From Flavobacterium album (GTDB taxonomy: Bacteria; Bacteroidota; Bacteroidia; Flavobacteriales; Flavobacteriaceae): a stretch of DNA of 64,000 bases. The notes beneath the pieces are model-generated. The model searched no databases, was not told the DNA's origin, and saw only the letters and a program-made list of their open reading frames with translations. Positions 16,795-24,311 of the stretch are shown here, piece after piece (position 1 is the stretch's first letter; each line of letters opens with the position of its first letter). The stretch spans positions 819,001-883,000 of the forward strand of contig NZ_CP029186.1 of NCBI RefSeq assembly GCF_003096035.1. The letters run 5' to 3'. A program made the position numbers and the translations under genes.

Positions 16795-17613
16795 ATGGCA
16801 AAGAAAACATGCCTCCTGTTTAAGGACCAGGCCTATTTTACACCTAAAGACATCATTACGTGGATGAAATTTTACATCCTTTCAGAGGAGGCATTTATTG
16901 AAGCCTTCCCTGAGGCCTACGAGGAGATTGCCCACAATTTTTTCTGGGATCAGCATTTAGGTTACGGCGGACTGGCAGGCGACAGCTTTAACCTCGACAA
17001 ATTTCTTAATGACGATAACATTGATGCGTTCTCCGCGATTGTTGCCAATATACTGGCCAGGCATTCACTGTCTAAAGAAGAGATATATGCTAAAGTAAGT
17101 ACCAGCGAAAAGCTAAAGGAATTTGAAAGGGCAAAAGTAAATCTGTTTTTGGCTGAGAACCTGTATTTTGAGGATCCCCTTGCAGTAAAGAAGCACTTTG
17201 AGCTATTGCAGCGCGCCCTGCAAAAGCGTTCGTTTTATGAGCTGGCCGATATCCGTATGGAAGACCTGGAGGGCGAATGGATCTCAACAGCCGAAACCAG
17301 CGCGCTCGACTATAATTACAACATGACCGACTTCATGGCTTTGGGTTCGCGCGTGCGGCTGCTTATCTCCAAATATGACGAACGATTTTATATGTCCACA
17401 TGGCTGGTGCGGGTGTGCGACTATACAACGCGCGAGGAACTGGATTTTGCGGTGCGCCAGACATATGTTACTTTGGAAGACGGATACCTAAGCCACTACT
17501 ACAAAGGAAAAGAAGGTTTTGACTTTTCTTTCAGGAGCCCGGTATTCGATTATAGTGGCGACACATTGAAAACTCAGTTTTGGGATGTTGGCTTTACGTT
17601 CCAAAGGAAATAA
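16795..17613 (+). CDS. Conserved-looking protein of unknown function
   Basis: 272 residues with ordinary codon usage for this genome and no signal peptide or membrane segment, so cytosolic. It begins MAKKTCLLFKDQAYFTPKDI. The first 60 residues are rich in aromatic and acidic residues (FPEAYEEIAHNFFWDQHLGYG), the middle is helical (KLKEFERAKVNLFLAENLYF) and the last third looks beta-rich (RVRLLISKYDERFYMSTWLV, QTYVTLEDGYLSHYYKGKEG). I do not recognise a family. Its ATG is 101 bp past the superoxide dismutase stop and behind that gene's terminator, so it probably has its own promoter. Function unknown. Confidence 0.7.
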   Translation: MAKKTCLLFKDQAYFTPKDIITWMKFYILSEEAFIEAFPEAYEEIAHNFFWDQHLGYGGLAGDSFNLDKFLNDDNIDAFSAIVANILARHSLSKEEIYAKVSTSEKLKEFERAKVNLFLAENLYFEDPLAVKKHFELLQRALQKRSFYELADIRMEDLEGEWISTAETSALDYNYNMTDFMALGSRVRLLISKYDERFYMSTWLVRVCDYTTREELDFAVRQTYVTLEDGYLSHYYKGKEGFDFSFRSPVFDYSGDTLKTQFWDVGFTFQRK

Positions 17614-17654
17614 CAGGAACGAGGGAAAAGATTTAAAACTTGAAAAGTCAATAT

Positions 17655-17740
17655 TTAACCACATAGGCACATAGCCTTAAGAGGGAAATTATAAAGCTTA
17701 ATTAAGGACACAGAGCATGAAGCTTCGCTTCAACTATGTG
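17655..17740 (+). repeat. Family C MITE-like element, truncated (C1)
   Basis: Starts with the terminal sequence TTAACCACATAGGCACATAG and shares its interior (AAATTATAAAGC, GACACAGAGCATGAAGCTTC, CTATGTGC) with the reverse complement of the complete element at 31100-31238. The second terminal repeat is missing; the sequence switches to small RNA unit 1. Confidence 0.7.
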
Positions 17741-17743
17741 CAA

Positions 17744-17824
17744 ATAAAAAAGGGAAAACGATCAGTTTTCCCTTTTTTTGCCCCCAAAAATACCGTAAAA
17801 TTAAATTTACTAATGCTATTTTCT
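17744..17824 (-). ncRNA. Putative small RNA, copy 1
   Basis: Predicted transcript of about 80 nt on the minus strand. It starts a few bases after a -7 box (TATGTTTG, 17836-17829) and ends at a GGGAAAAC / GTTTTCCC hairpin followed by six Ts. Inside are a short GTAAA...TTTAC stem and an unpaired TTTTTGGGGGCAAA stretch. Copy 2 (17979-18058) is about 93% identical over exactly the unit from -7 box to terminator, with the flanks unrelated; the terminator loop differs but its stem is kept. No open reading frame of note lies in it. It is antisense to no gene. Family not recognised; expression not demonstrated. Confidence 0.6.
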
Positions 17825-17828
17825 GAGA

Positions 17829-17858
17829 CAAACATAAGACGGAATATTGGCACTGCAA
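17829..17858 (-). promoter_or_regulatory. Promoter of small RNA copy 1
   Basis: Minus strand TTG (17858-17856), 19-nt spacer, TATGTTTG (17836-17829): an exact match to TTG-N19-TAnnTTTG. Confidence 0.65.
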
Positions 17859-17978
17859 AATAAATCAGACGAAATGCGCAAGAAATTCGATGAAATGCAT
17901 GCATACTATTATTTTTTAACTTTTCCTTAAGAAAAGAGTCTTGGCTTTAGCAGAAAAAATTGCATTAACCTCATTCAA

Positions 17979-18058
17979 ATAAAAAAGGGAAAACGATTAG
18001 TTTTCCCTTTCTTTGCCCCCAAAAATACCGTAAAATTAATTTACTAATGCTATTTTCT
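17979..18058 (-). ncRNA. Putative small RNA, copy 2
   Basis: Second copy of the unit at 17744-17824, differing by a few substitutions and one deletion. It ends in GGGAAAAC / GTTTTCCC plus T-run at about 17980-18008. That hairpin can also act as the terminator for purF, whose stop codon is about 95 bp upstream on the same strand. The internal GTAAA...TTTAC stem and the GGGGGCAAAG stretch are retained. Confidence 0.6.
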
Positions 18059-18062
18059 GGAG

Positions 18063-18093
18063 CAAACATAAAGCTCTTATTTGTTTCCTGCAA
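18063..18093 (-). promoter_or_regulatory. Promoter of small RNA copy 2
   Basis: Minus strand TTG (18093-18091), 20-nt spacer, TATGTTTG (18070-18063). The -33 region is embedded in sequence different from that of copy 1 (shared only as TTGCAG), so the promoter is conserved independently of the surrounding DNA. Confidence 0.65.
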
Positions 18094-18151
18094 CTATTTT
18101 AGATGAAGTGCATAGTAAACCGTTAAACTGCATTCCTGCCGTTAAGTCGCT

Positions 18152-20050
18152 TTAATAAGCCCTTGCGTCGTTCCCTTCATAGAAGTTGATAAAGGCACGG
18201 TTTACCACCCTGTTTCCGCCAGGTGTAGGATAATCCCCTGTAAAATACCAGTCGCCCAAATTCTTAGGACAAGCCATATGCAGGTTATCCACCGTCTGGA
18301 AGATGATCTTCACATCAGCCTTTGTATCTTCAGAACTCAGCATCTTTGCTATCTTATCGGATATTTCCTGGTCGCTAAATGGCGCATAGAAGTCTTTTAC
18401 ATAATTTACCACTTCGCTGTCCGGCAGGTTTTCCTGTGCTTTCGATTTTTGGTATACCTCATCTATTACCTGCTGCATGCCTCTTTCGATAAGCAGTTCC
18501 TGCGCCGCCCTGAAAGCGACAAGCCCTTCCAGCTTTGCCATATCGATGCCGTAGCAATCCGGGTAACGTATCTGCGGCGCTGAAGACACGATCACGATGC
18601 TTTTAGGGTTGAGTCTGTCCATCATCTTAATGATGCTCTTTTTTAGCGTAGTGCCCCTTACAATAGAGTCGTCTATAATCACCAGGTTGTCTTCCGGCTT
18701 GATAACGCCATAGGTCACGTCATATACGTGAGCTACGAGGTCATCCCGGCTGCTGTCTTCAGTAATAAAGGTGCGCAGCTTGGCATCTTTTATGGCAATC
18801 TTTTCAGTGCGTATCTTAACTTTCAGCAACTCTTCCAGTGTTTCAGCCGTAAGGGTATGCCTGTTTTCGAGTATGTGATTGTTCTTGCGCTGGTTCAGGA
18901 AATCCTGTGCGGCCTCTACCATTCCGTAGAACGATGTTTCTGCCGTGTTTGGAATGTAGGAGAACACCGTGTTATCTGTATCGTTATTAATAGCTTCCAA
19001 TACCTGCGGCAATACCAGCCTTCCGAGCTCTTTGCGTTCTTTATATATTTCGGCATCGCTGCCTCTTGAGAAGTAAATACGTTCGAAAGAGCATGCTTTT
19101 TTAGTCACGGCAGGAATGATCTCCTGTACGCTGATGCCGCCATTTTTTTTAATAACAATGGCATGCCCCGGGTCGAGCTCGTGCACTTTTTCGAACGGCA
19201 CGTTGAATACGGTCTGTATCGCGGGCCTTTCAGAAGCGACCACGGCAATTTCGTCATCCTGGTAATAGTAAGCCGGGCGTATCCCTGCGGGGTCGCGGAA
19301 AACAAAGCTGTCGCCATGCCCCAGCAGCCCTGCCATAGCATAGCCGCCATCCCACTGTTTTGAAGCGCGTTTTAATATGCGGGCAATGTTGAGCCTTTCG
19401 GAGATCACTGCTGATGCTTCCTGCTTGGTATATCCTTCGTTCTTGCAATCCTGGTACAGGTCGGACACCTCATCGTCAAGAAAATGGCCGATGTTTTCCA
19501 TGATCGTAACGGTGTCGGCAAGCTCTTTCGGGTGCTGGCCCAGCTCTACAAGGTTATTGAACAGCTGCGTTACATTGGTCATGTTAAAGTTGCCCGCCAC
19601 GATAAGGTTGCGGTGCATCCAGTTGTTCTGCCTCAGGAACGGGTGCACGCTCTCGATGCTGTTCTTCCCGAAGGTGCCGTAGCGCAGGTGGCCCAGGAAT
19701 AACTCGCCTATATAGGGTATGTTCTCTTTCTGTAGTTCCACACTGTCATTATATTCCGGGTGGAGGGTAAGCTCTTCATTGATCCGTTCGTTTATTTGGG
19801 CAAATATATCCTGCACGGGTTGCTGCTGATTGGAGCGCACACGGCTGATATAGCGCTGGCCGGGCTTAACATCCATTTTGATGCTGGCAAAACCTGCGCC
19901 GTCCTGGCCACGGTTGTGCTGCTTTTCCATAAGCAGGTACATTTTCTGAATACCGTAAAAAGCCGAGCCGTATTTTTCTTTGTAATATTCCAAAGGCTTC
20001 AGCAGCCTTAATAGTGCGATGCCGCATTCGTGTTTCAAAGCGTCACTCAT
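18152..20050 (-). CDS. purF: Amidophosphoribosyltransferase (long form)
   Basis: 632 residues; first committed step of purine synthesis, making 5-phosphoribosylamine from PRPP and glutamine. The Ntn glutaminase domain begins at Cys9 (ALKHECGIALLRLL), so eight residues must be removed to expose the nucleophile, as in B. subtilis PurF. Supporting motifs are NRGQDGAGFASI, GHLRYGTFG and, in the phosphoribosyltransferase half, VIIDDSIVRGTTL (PRPP loop). It is about 130 residues longer than E. coli PurF; extra sequence is spread through the protein and is usual for Bacteroidota homologues. Its leader is an unusual CAA-rich stretch (20051-20080). It lies downstream of the PfkB kinase gene on the same strand but behind a terminator. 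Confidence 0.9.
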   Translation of the reverse strand: MSDALKHECGIALLRLLKPLEYYKEKYGSAFYGIQKMYLLMEKQHNRGQDGAGFASIKMDVKPGQRYISRVRSNQQQPVQDIFAQINERINEELTLHPEYNDSVELQKENIPYIGELFLGHLRYGTFGKNSIESVHPFLRQNNWMHRNLIVAGNFNMTNVTQLFNNLVELGQHPKELADTVTIMENIGHFLDDEVSDLYQDCKNEGYTKQEASAVISERLNIARILKRASKQWDGGYAMAGLLGHGDSFVFRDPAGIRPAYYYQDDEIAVVASERPAIQTVFNVPFEKVHELDPGHAIVIKKNGGISVQEIIPAVTKKACSFERIYFSRGSDAEIYKERKELGRLVLPQVLEAINNDTDNTVFSYIPNTAETSFYGMVEAAQDFLNQRKNNHILENRHTLTAETLEELLKVKIRTEKIAIKDAKLRTFITEDSSRDDLVAHVYDVTYGVIKPEDNLVIIDDSIVRGTTLKKSIIKMMDRLNPKSIVIVSSAPQIRYPDCYGIDMAKLEGLVAFRAAQELLIERGMQQVIDEVYQKSKAQENLPDSEVVNYVKDFYAPFSDQEISDKIAKMLSSEDTKADVKIIFQTVDNLHMACPKNLGDWYFTGDYPTPGGNRVVNRAFINFYEGNDARAY

Positions 20051-20084
20051 AGTTGTTGTGTTGTTGTCGTTGTTGTTTATAATT

Positions 20085-20107
20085 AAAAAAAGCCCCGCAA
20101 TGAGGCC
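20085..20107 (-). terminator. Intrinsic terminator after the PfkB kinase gene
   Basis: Minus strand GCCTC-ATTGC-GGGGC hairpin (one G-T pair) followed by seven Ts, between the kinase stop (20114) and the purF start. Confidence 0.7.
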
Positions 20108-20113
20108 TTAGTT

Positions 20114-21049
20114 TTATTCTTCTTCTTCAAGCGCAATGTCAAACTGCGTTAGCGCCCTGAACTGTTGGAGGCGCTCCAGCACCTCTTCTTTCCGGAGCGA
20201 TGCCATTCGCTCTGTACCGAATTTCTCCACACAGAAGGATGCCATATTGGAACCATAAATTATGCCATTCTTCATATTTTCAAACGAAACATTCTCGCTT
20301 TGTGCAATATAGCCCGCAAAGCCCCCGGCAAAGGTGTCTCCGGCACCGGTAGGGTCGAATACATCCTCAAGCGGCAATGCCGGCGCAAAGAACACCTGCT
20401 TGTTGTTGAACAGCAAAGCGCCATGCTCCCCTTTCTTGATCACCACATACTGCGGCCCCATAGTGTGTATCTTAGCAGCAGCCTTCACCAGCGAGTATTC
20501 ACCCGAAAGCTGGCGTGCTTCTTCGTCATTAATCGTTATTACATCCACGCGCTTCATTACGTCAAGCAATTCCGGCAGCGCGCAGTCCATCCAGAAGTTC
20601 ATGGTATCCAGTACCACAAGCTTTGGCTTCACCGTCATCTGGTCAAGAACACCTGATTGTACAATAGGGTGCAGGTTGCCCAGCATCACCACATCGGCAT
20701 CCTTGAAATGCTCCGGCACGATAGGGTTGAAATCAGCCAGCACGTTCAGCTCCGTTACAAGCGTATCGCGGGAGTTCAGGTCGTTATGGTAACGTCCGCT
20801 CCAAAAGAAGGTCTTGCCGCCCTTTACAGTTTCAAGGCCTGTAAGGTCTATGTTCCTGCTCTTCAGCAGGTCGATGTGCTCCTGCTCAAAATCTTCACCT
20901 ATTACGGATACGATAGCCGACTGCACTTTAAAAAACGAAGCCGAAAGGCCTATATAGGTAGCGGCACCGCCGAGAATTTTATCGGTTTTGCCAAAAGGCG
21001 ATTCGATAGCATCATAAGCTACAGTACCAACGATCAGTAATTTATTCAT
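20114..21049 (-). CDS. PfkB-family carbohydrate/nucleoside kinase
   Basis: 311-residue ribokinase-fold kinase. The N-terminal KILGGAATYIGLSASFF is the substrate-side signature and FDPTGAGDTFAGGFAGYI is the ATP-binding and catalytic signature 2 with the base Asp. Family members phosphorylate sugars, nucleosides (adenosine, inosine) or fructose derivatives; the exact substrate is not evident. Its position just before purF hints at nucleoside or ribose salvage, but the terminator between them weakens that argument. It has a good promoter of its own. Confidence 0.85.
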   Translation of the reverse strand: MNKLLIVGTVAYDAIESPFGKTDKILGGAATYIGLSASFFKVQSAIVSVIGEDFEQEHIDLLKSRNIDLTGLETVKGGKTFFWSGRYHNDLNSRDTLVTELNVLADFNPIVPEHFKDADVVMLGNLHPIVQSGVLDQMTVKPKLVVLDTMNFWMDCALPELLDVMKRVDVITINDEEARQLSGEYSLVKAAAKIHTMGPQYVVIKKGEHGALLFNNKQVFFAPALPLEDVFDPTGAGDTFAGGFAGYIAQSENVSFENMKNGIIYGSNMASFCVEKFGTERMASLRKEEVLERLQQFRALTQFDIALEEEE

Positions 21050-21072
21050 AAAGGGTTTTGATTTTGAAGGTG

Positions 21073-21103
21073 CAAAGATAAGGCATAAGTTTCAGAGTTG
21101 CAA
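21073..21103 (-). promoter_or_regulatory. Promoter of the PfkB kinase gene
   Basis: Minus strand TTG (21103-21101), 20-nt spacer, TATCTTTG (21080-21073), 24 bp upstream of the ATG. Confidence 0.65.
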
Positions 21104-21196
21104 AGTGAAAGTGGCTGCAAAGTTTCAAAGTCAAAAAGTTTTAAAGTCGCTGGTTTGCAAAGCTTTTTGCTTATTTTTGGGGAATATTAAGTTCAA

Positions 21197-21550
21197 ATGG
21201 AAAACCCGGAAGAAACCGAACAGAAGAAGAAACCTGCAGCGAAAACCGATTATATGGGCGGATGGGGCATATTGCTGCTCGAAGTGGCGTGGATATTCAT
21301 CGTGCATCATCTTTATCCGGTGTTCTCAATGGAAATGTGGGGTGCCGGGAAGGGGAGCTTTATGTTCAGCGATACCAACTTTTACATTTATCTCGCCCTG
21401 ATACTTATTCCCCCGACACTCCTTAATATATTCCGTTTTCTTGCCCGCCGTAAAAAGCAGCTGCCTGTAGGGCGTTACATTACTGCCGAAGTTGTGGTGC
21501 TTATCGTTTTTACGGCAATTATCTTTGGGTCTTTCTCTTGGGATTTTTAG
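21197..21550 (+). CDS. Small inner-membrane protein of unknown function
   Basis: 117 residues. After a charged N-terminus (MENPEETEQKKKPAAKTDYM) come three hydrophobic stretches: WGILLLEVAWIFIVHHLYP, FYIYLALILIPPTLLNIF and ITAEVVVLIVFTAIIFG. This gives a three-helix membrane protein with a basic loop (RRKKQLPVGR) after helix two. No family is recognised. A TATTTTTG box lies at 21172-21179, 17 bp before the start. The gene is followed by TTAGATTTTT-type repeats and a 32-bp palindrome that may end its transcript. Confidence 0.65.
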   Translation: MENPEETEQKKKPAAKTDYMGGWGILLLEVAWIFIVHHLYPVFSMEMWGAGKGSFMFSDTNFYIYLALILIPPTLLNIFRFLARRKKQLPVGRYITAEVVVLIVFTAIIFGSFSWDF

Positions 21551-21605
21551 ATTGGATTGTTAGATCTTGGACTTTTAGATTATATCTTAAAATTTTTAGG
21601 CTTTT

Positions 21606-21637
21606 AAATAGAATGTTAAAATTTTAACATTCTATTT
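21606..21637. promoter_or_regulatory. 32-bp perfect palindrome upstream of the PLD-like gene
   Basis: The arms AAATAGAATGTTAAAA and TTTTAACATTCTATTT are exact reverse complements with no spacer. The palindrome ends 32 bp before the ATG at 21670. It could be an operator for the downstream gene, or an AT-rich terminator of the small membrane protein gene (Ts follow on +). Confidence 0.6.
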
Positions 21638-21669
21638 TTTAAATTTATCCCTGTTTTAATTTAAGATTT

Positions 21670-22560
21670 ATGACCAAGTTTATTACAGGGAAAGAATTGG
21701 CAGATGCTATTTACGACATTATATGGGAGGCAGAAAAAACATTATTGATTGTTTCGCCGTTTATTAAATTAGATGATTATTTTAAAAATCTTTTTGACAG
21801 GCATTTAAACAATCATAAACTTCATATAATTATCGTGTTTGGGAAAAATGAAAATGATGTTAAGCGTAGTCTAAGTAAAGATGATTTTGATTTTTTTAAA
21901 AAATTCCCAACCATAAGCATCATATACGTTCCAAATTTGCATGCCAAGTATTATGGTAATGAAAAGAAAGGAATGGTAACATCGATTAATCTTTATGACC
22001 ATTCTTTTAAAAATAACATTGAATTTGGAATGTTTACTGAACAAACATTACTTACCCAATTAGGGAGCAATCAGGATTTAGTAGCCTGGAATAATTGTAT
22101 AGATATAGCAGAAAACAATGATGTAGTGTTTATAAAAAGGCCTGTATACCAAGAAAAGAAATTTATTGTCAGTATCGGGAAGAACTTTATAAAATCAGAT
22201 GTGCTATTAGATTATACTGACCATTTTTATTCCTTTCTCCGCACGAAATATAAGCCTAGAAGATTACATGAGTTTCCTGACGAATTTGATGAAGCTAGTA
22301 TGACGAGGCCAGTTCGTGACGAAGATGAAATGCCAAAACAAAAAACTGAGCAAAGACAATCATATAATAAAGTCGATTACGGATTTTGCATAAGGACTGG
22401 CCAATCAATACCATTCAATCCTAACCAGCCAATGTCTAGAGATGCCTGGAGAACATGGAATCAATTCGGAAATTGGGATTTTCCTGAAAGATTTTGCCAT
22501 AAAACAGGAAAGCCTTCAAATGGGAAAACTTCCATGAGAAATCCTGTTCTGTACAACTAA
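21670..22560 (+). CDS. Phospholipase D-like nuclease-domain protein with a degenerate C-terminal ribbon
   Basis: 296 residues. Residues 1-150 form a PLD-like domain with one HKD-type motif (LHAKYYGNEKKGMVTSINLY, H-x-K with a following S/N), so an active enzyme would be a dimer, as in Nuc/BfiI-type enzymes. A linker of charged residues leads to a C-terminal module with two matching knuckles, GFCIRTGQSIPFNP and RFCHKTGKPSNGKTSM. Zinc ribbons of this layout normally carry CxxC, but here both second cysteines are threonine. The gene is AT-rich compared with its neighbours, suggesting acquisition. PLD nucleases occur in restriction and defence loci, but nothing else of that kind is adjacent; the real substrate is unknown. 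Confidence 0.75.
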   Translation: MTKFITGKELADAIYDIIWEAEKTLLIVSPFIKLDDYFKNLFDRHLNNHKLHIIIVFGKNENDVKRSLSKDDFDFFKKFPTISIIYVPNLHAKYYGNEKKGMVTSINLYDHSFKNNIEFGMFTEQTLLTQLGSNQDLVAWNNCIDIAENNDVVFIKRPVYQEKKFIVSIGKNFIKSDVLLDYTDHFYSFLRTKYKPRRLHEFPDEFDEASMTRPVRDEDEMPKQKTEQRQSYNKVDYGFCIRTGQSIPFNPNQPMSRDAWRTWNQFGNWDFPERFCHKTGKPSNGKTSMRNPVLYN

Positions 22561-22575
22561 CATGGGATATCCAAC

Positions 22576-23055
22576 CTAAAAATCCATCTTCTGCCCCACC
22601 TCCTCATAAAAAGCATCCACATTTAACTTTGGGAGGTTTGATGCCATTACGGCCAATTGGTCGCAGCGCTCGTTCTGCGGGTGGCTGTTGTGGCCTTTTA
22701 CCCATTGAAAGTCGACTTTATGCTGGCGGGCTATCTTCAGGTAACGCTTCCAAAGGTCTGGGTTCTTTTTTCCGGCAAAGCCTTTCTTTTCCCAGCCGAG
22801 CACCCAGTTCTTTTGTACGGAGTCTACCACATATTTAGAATCGGATACCACCAGTACGCTGGTGCCTGGCTTGGTGAGCTTTTCCAGCCCAACAATCACA
22901 GCCAGCAATTCCATGCGGTTGTTGGTTGTAAGCCGGAAGCCTTCGTAAAATTCCTTACGGTAGCCGGTACCCACCTGCTCCAGCACTACGCCGTAGCCGC
23001 CGGGGCCGGGATTTCCTTTGGCAGCGCCATCGGTATAGAGGTGGACTGTGTGCAT
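22576..23055 (-). CDS. rnhA: Ribonuclease HI
   Basis: 159 residues, cleaving the RNA strand of RNA-DNA hybrids in the cytosol. The DEDD catalytic residues are visible: Asp in HLYTDGAAKGNPGPGGYG, Glu in NRMELLAVIVGLE, Asp in VVSDSKYVVDSV and Asp in NERCDQLAVMAS, with the catalytic-loop His in VKGHNSHPQN. Length and order match E. coli RNase HI. It converges with the PLD-like gene, 15 bp apart. A short run of TTAGATTTTT repeats (23055-23095) lies upstream of its start. Confidence 0.95.
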   Translation of the reverse strand: MHTVHLYTDGAAKGNPGPGGYGVVLEQVGTGYRKEFYEGFRLTTNNRMELLAVIVGLEKLTKPGTSVLVVSDSKYVVDSVQKNWVLGWEKKGFAGKKNPDLWKRYLKIARQHKVDFQWVKGHNSHPQNERCDQLAVMASNLPKLNVDAFYEEVGQKMDF

Positions 23056-23121
23056 TTTAGATCGTTAGATTTTTGGATTATTAGATTTTTAGACGAAGCT
23101 CCACTTCAGTCTGAGATTAGG

Positions 23122-23568
23122 TTATGTTGATGTGTCGTCTACTGCTACCATGTACCAACAACCGTTTATAAATGCAAATTTGACAGTCGTACCGATACCA
23201 TTGTCAATTCCGCTCATTTGGTAATAAACAGAATCTTTTTTCTTTGTAATGTCAATTTTATAGGCGCCATTCCCGGTATCACCAATTTCCTTATCGTTTA
23301 TAAATTTAGCAAAACTGTATTTTTCCTCGGGAATATCCTCACGTATAACACTCAGGTCGCCATCCATATCCAAATGGCTACTCTTTAACGGAAATTTTAC
23401 ATGTCTTTTCTGGAAAATGCTGTCTGATTGGAACTTTTTAAAGAAAACATCAAAATCAGTATCGCATTCTTCCTTCATATGAGATGCCGGCATATGCATA
23501 GTAAGTTTTTGCTTTTCTTTACCGCATCCCGCTAAAAGCATCAGGAAGATAAGAAGTGCATATTTCAT
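23122..23568 (-). CDS. Lipoprotein, possibly DUF4348 family
   Basis: 148 residues starting MKYALLIFLMLLAGCGKEK with lipobox LAGC (lipidated Cys15). The mature protein has FDVFFKKFQSDSIFQKRHVK followed by FPLK and a beta-rich C-terminal half (AYKIDITKKKDSVYYQMSG, FAFINGCWYMVAVDD). The FF..F..DS.FQ..RVKFPLK pattern resembles DUF4348 proteins of Bacteroidota, which I recall but cannot confirm here. Its ATG overlaps the purN stop codon by 4 bp, so the two are translationally coupled; a functional link is not implied. Likely outer-membrane or periplasmic-face lipoprotein. Confidence 0.7.
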   Translation of the reverse strand: MKYALLIFLMLLAGCGKEKQKLTMHMPASHMKEECDTDFDVFFKKFQSDSIFQKRHVKFPLKSSHLDMDGDLSVIREDIPEEKYSFAKFINDKEIGDTGNGAYKIDITKKKDSVYYQMSGIDNGIGTTVKFAFINGCWYMVAVDDTST

Positions 23569-24134
23569 TGTTGTCGGTTTAATAATTCCTCTATCACTTT
23601 CGGAAAGTGCTCATGCTCCAACGACAGGACTTTTAGTGCCACTTCTTCCGGGCTGAGGCATTCCTCTATAGCAACTGCCTTTTGGAAGATGACATTGCCT
23701 TCGTCATAATTATCGTTCACATAATGTATGGTGATGCCGCTTTCCTTATCCTTATTTTCGTGTACCGCGCGATGCACGTTTATGCCATACATGCCTTTTC
23801 CACCATAATTGGGAAGCAGCGCAGGATGGATATTAATCACTTTGTGAGGGTATTCCTTAATAATATCAGAAGGAAACTTCCATAAAAAGCCGGCCAGCAC
23901 AATAAGATCGGGGTTTTGGCTTTTCACTTCTGCCAATACGGTGCCATTGTTAAGCTCTTCCCTTGTGAAGATAACGGAAGGTACATTATACCTGTCGGCA
24001 ACGGCAATGGCTCCCGCATTAGGGTTGTTGGTAAAAAGCGCCGACACCTTATATCCCTGCCTTTGCCCGAAATACTCCATGATCTGCTGTGCATTCGAGC
24101 CGCCGCCGGAGGCAAAGAGAATTATATTTTTCAT
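23565..24134 (-). CDS. purN: Phosphoribosylglycinamide formyltransferase
   Basis: 189 residues; third step of purine synthesis, transferring formyl from 10-formyl-THF to GAR. Motifs are FASGGGSNAQQIMEYFG (phosphate loop), NPDLIVLAGFLWKFP, the catalytic Asn-His-Asp set (VINIHPALLPNYGGKGMYG, HYVNDNYDEGNVIFQ). The frame is open to 24200, but homologues start at MKNIILFASGGG, so the ATG at 24134 is used; upstream residues are from the leader. It is followed at a 4-bp overlap by the lipoprotein gene and lies divergent from acpP. Confidence 0.94.
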   Translation of the reverse strand: MKNIILFASGGGSNAQQIMEYFGQRQGYKVSALFTNNPNAGAIAVADRYNVPSVIFTREELNNGTVLAEVKSQNPDLIVLAGFLWKFPSDIIKEYPHKVINIHPALLPNYGGKGMYGINVHRAVHENKDKESGITIHYVNDNYDEGNVIFQKAVAIEECLSPEEVALKVLSLEHEHFPKVIEELLNRQQ

Positions 24135-24311
24135 CAGGGCCAAAATTTTAATTGTGCAAAAAAAGTAATAATAATCTGCAAAATAACATTGATCGGGCAA
24201 TATTGTAAAATTAATTTTTTATTTTAGTACTCACATTTTTTGGTGAAATCGCGGTAATAAGATAAAGTTTTTTATTTTTGCCGTTCAATTTAAATTCTAA
24301 AATTAAAGATT

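Larger units (their letters stand above)
17614..18151. other. 538-bp gap holding a MITE-like fragment and two probable small RNA genes
   Basis: No protein-coding frame is credible here. From left to right it holds the truncated family C element (17655-17740), small RNA unit 1 (17741-17858 with its promoter), about 115 bp of AT-rich unique sequence, and small RNA unit 2 (17976-18093). The flanking genes converge on it (+ from the left, purF on - from the right). Confidence 0.7.
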
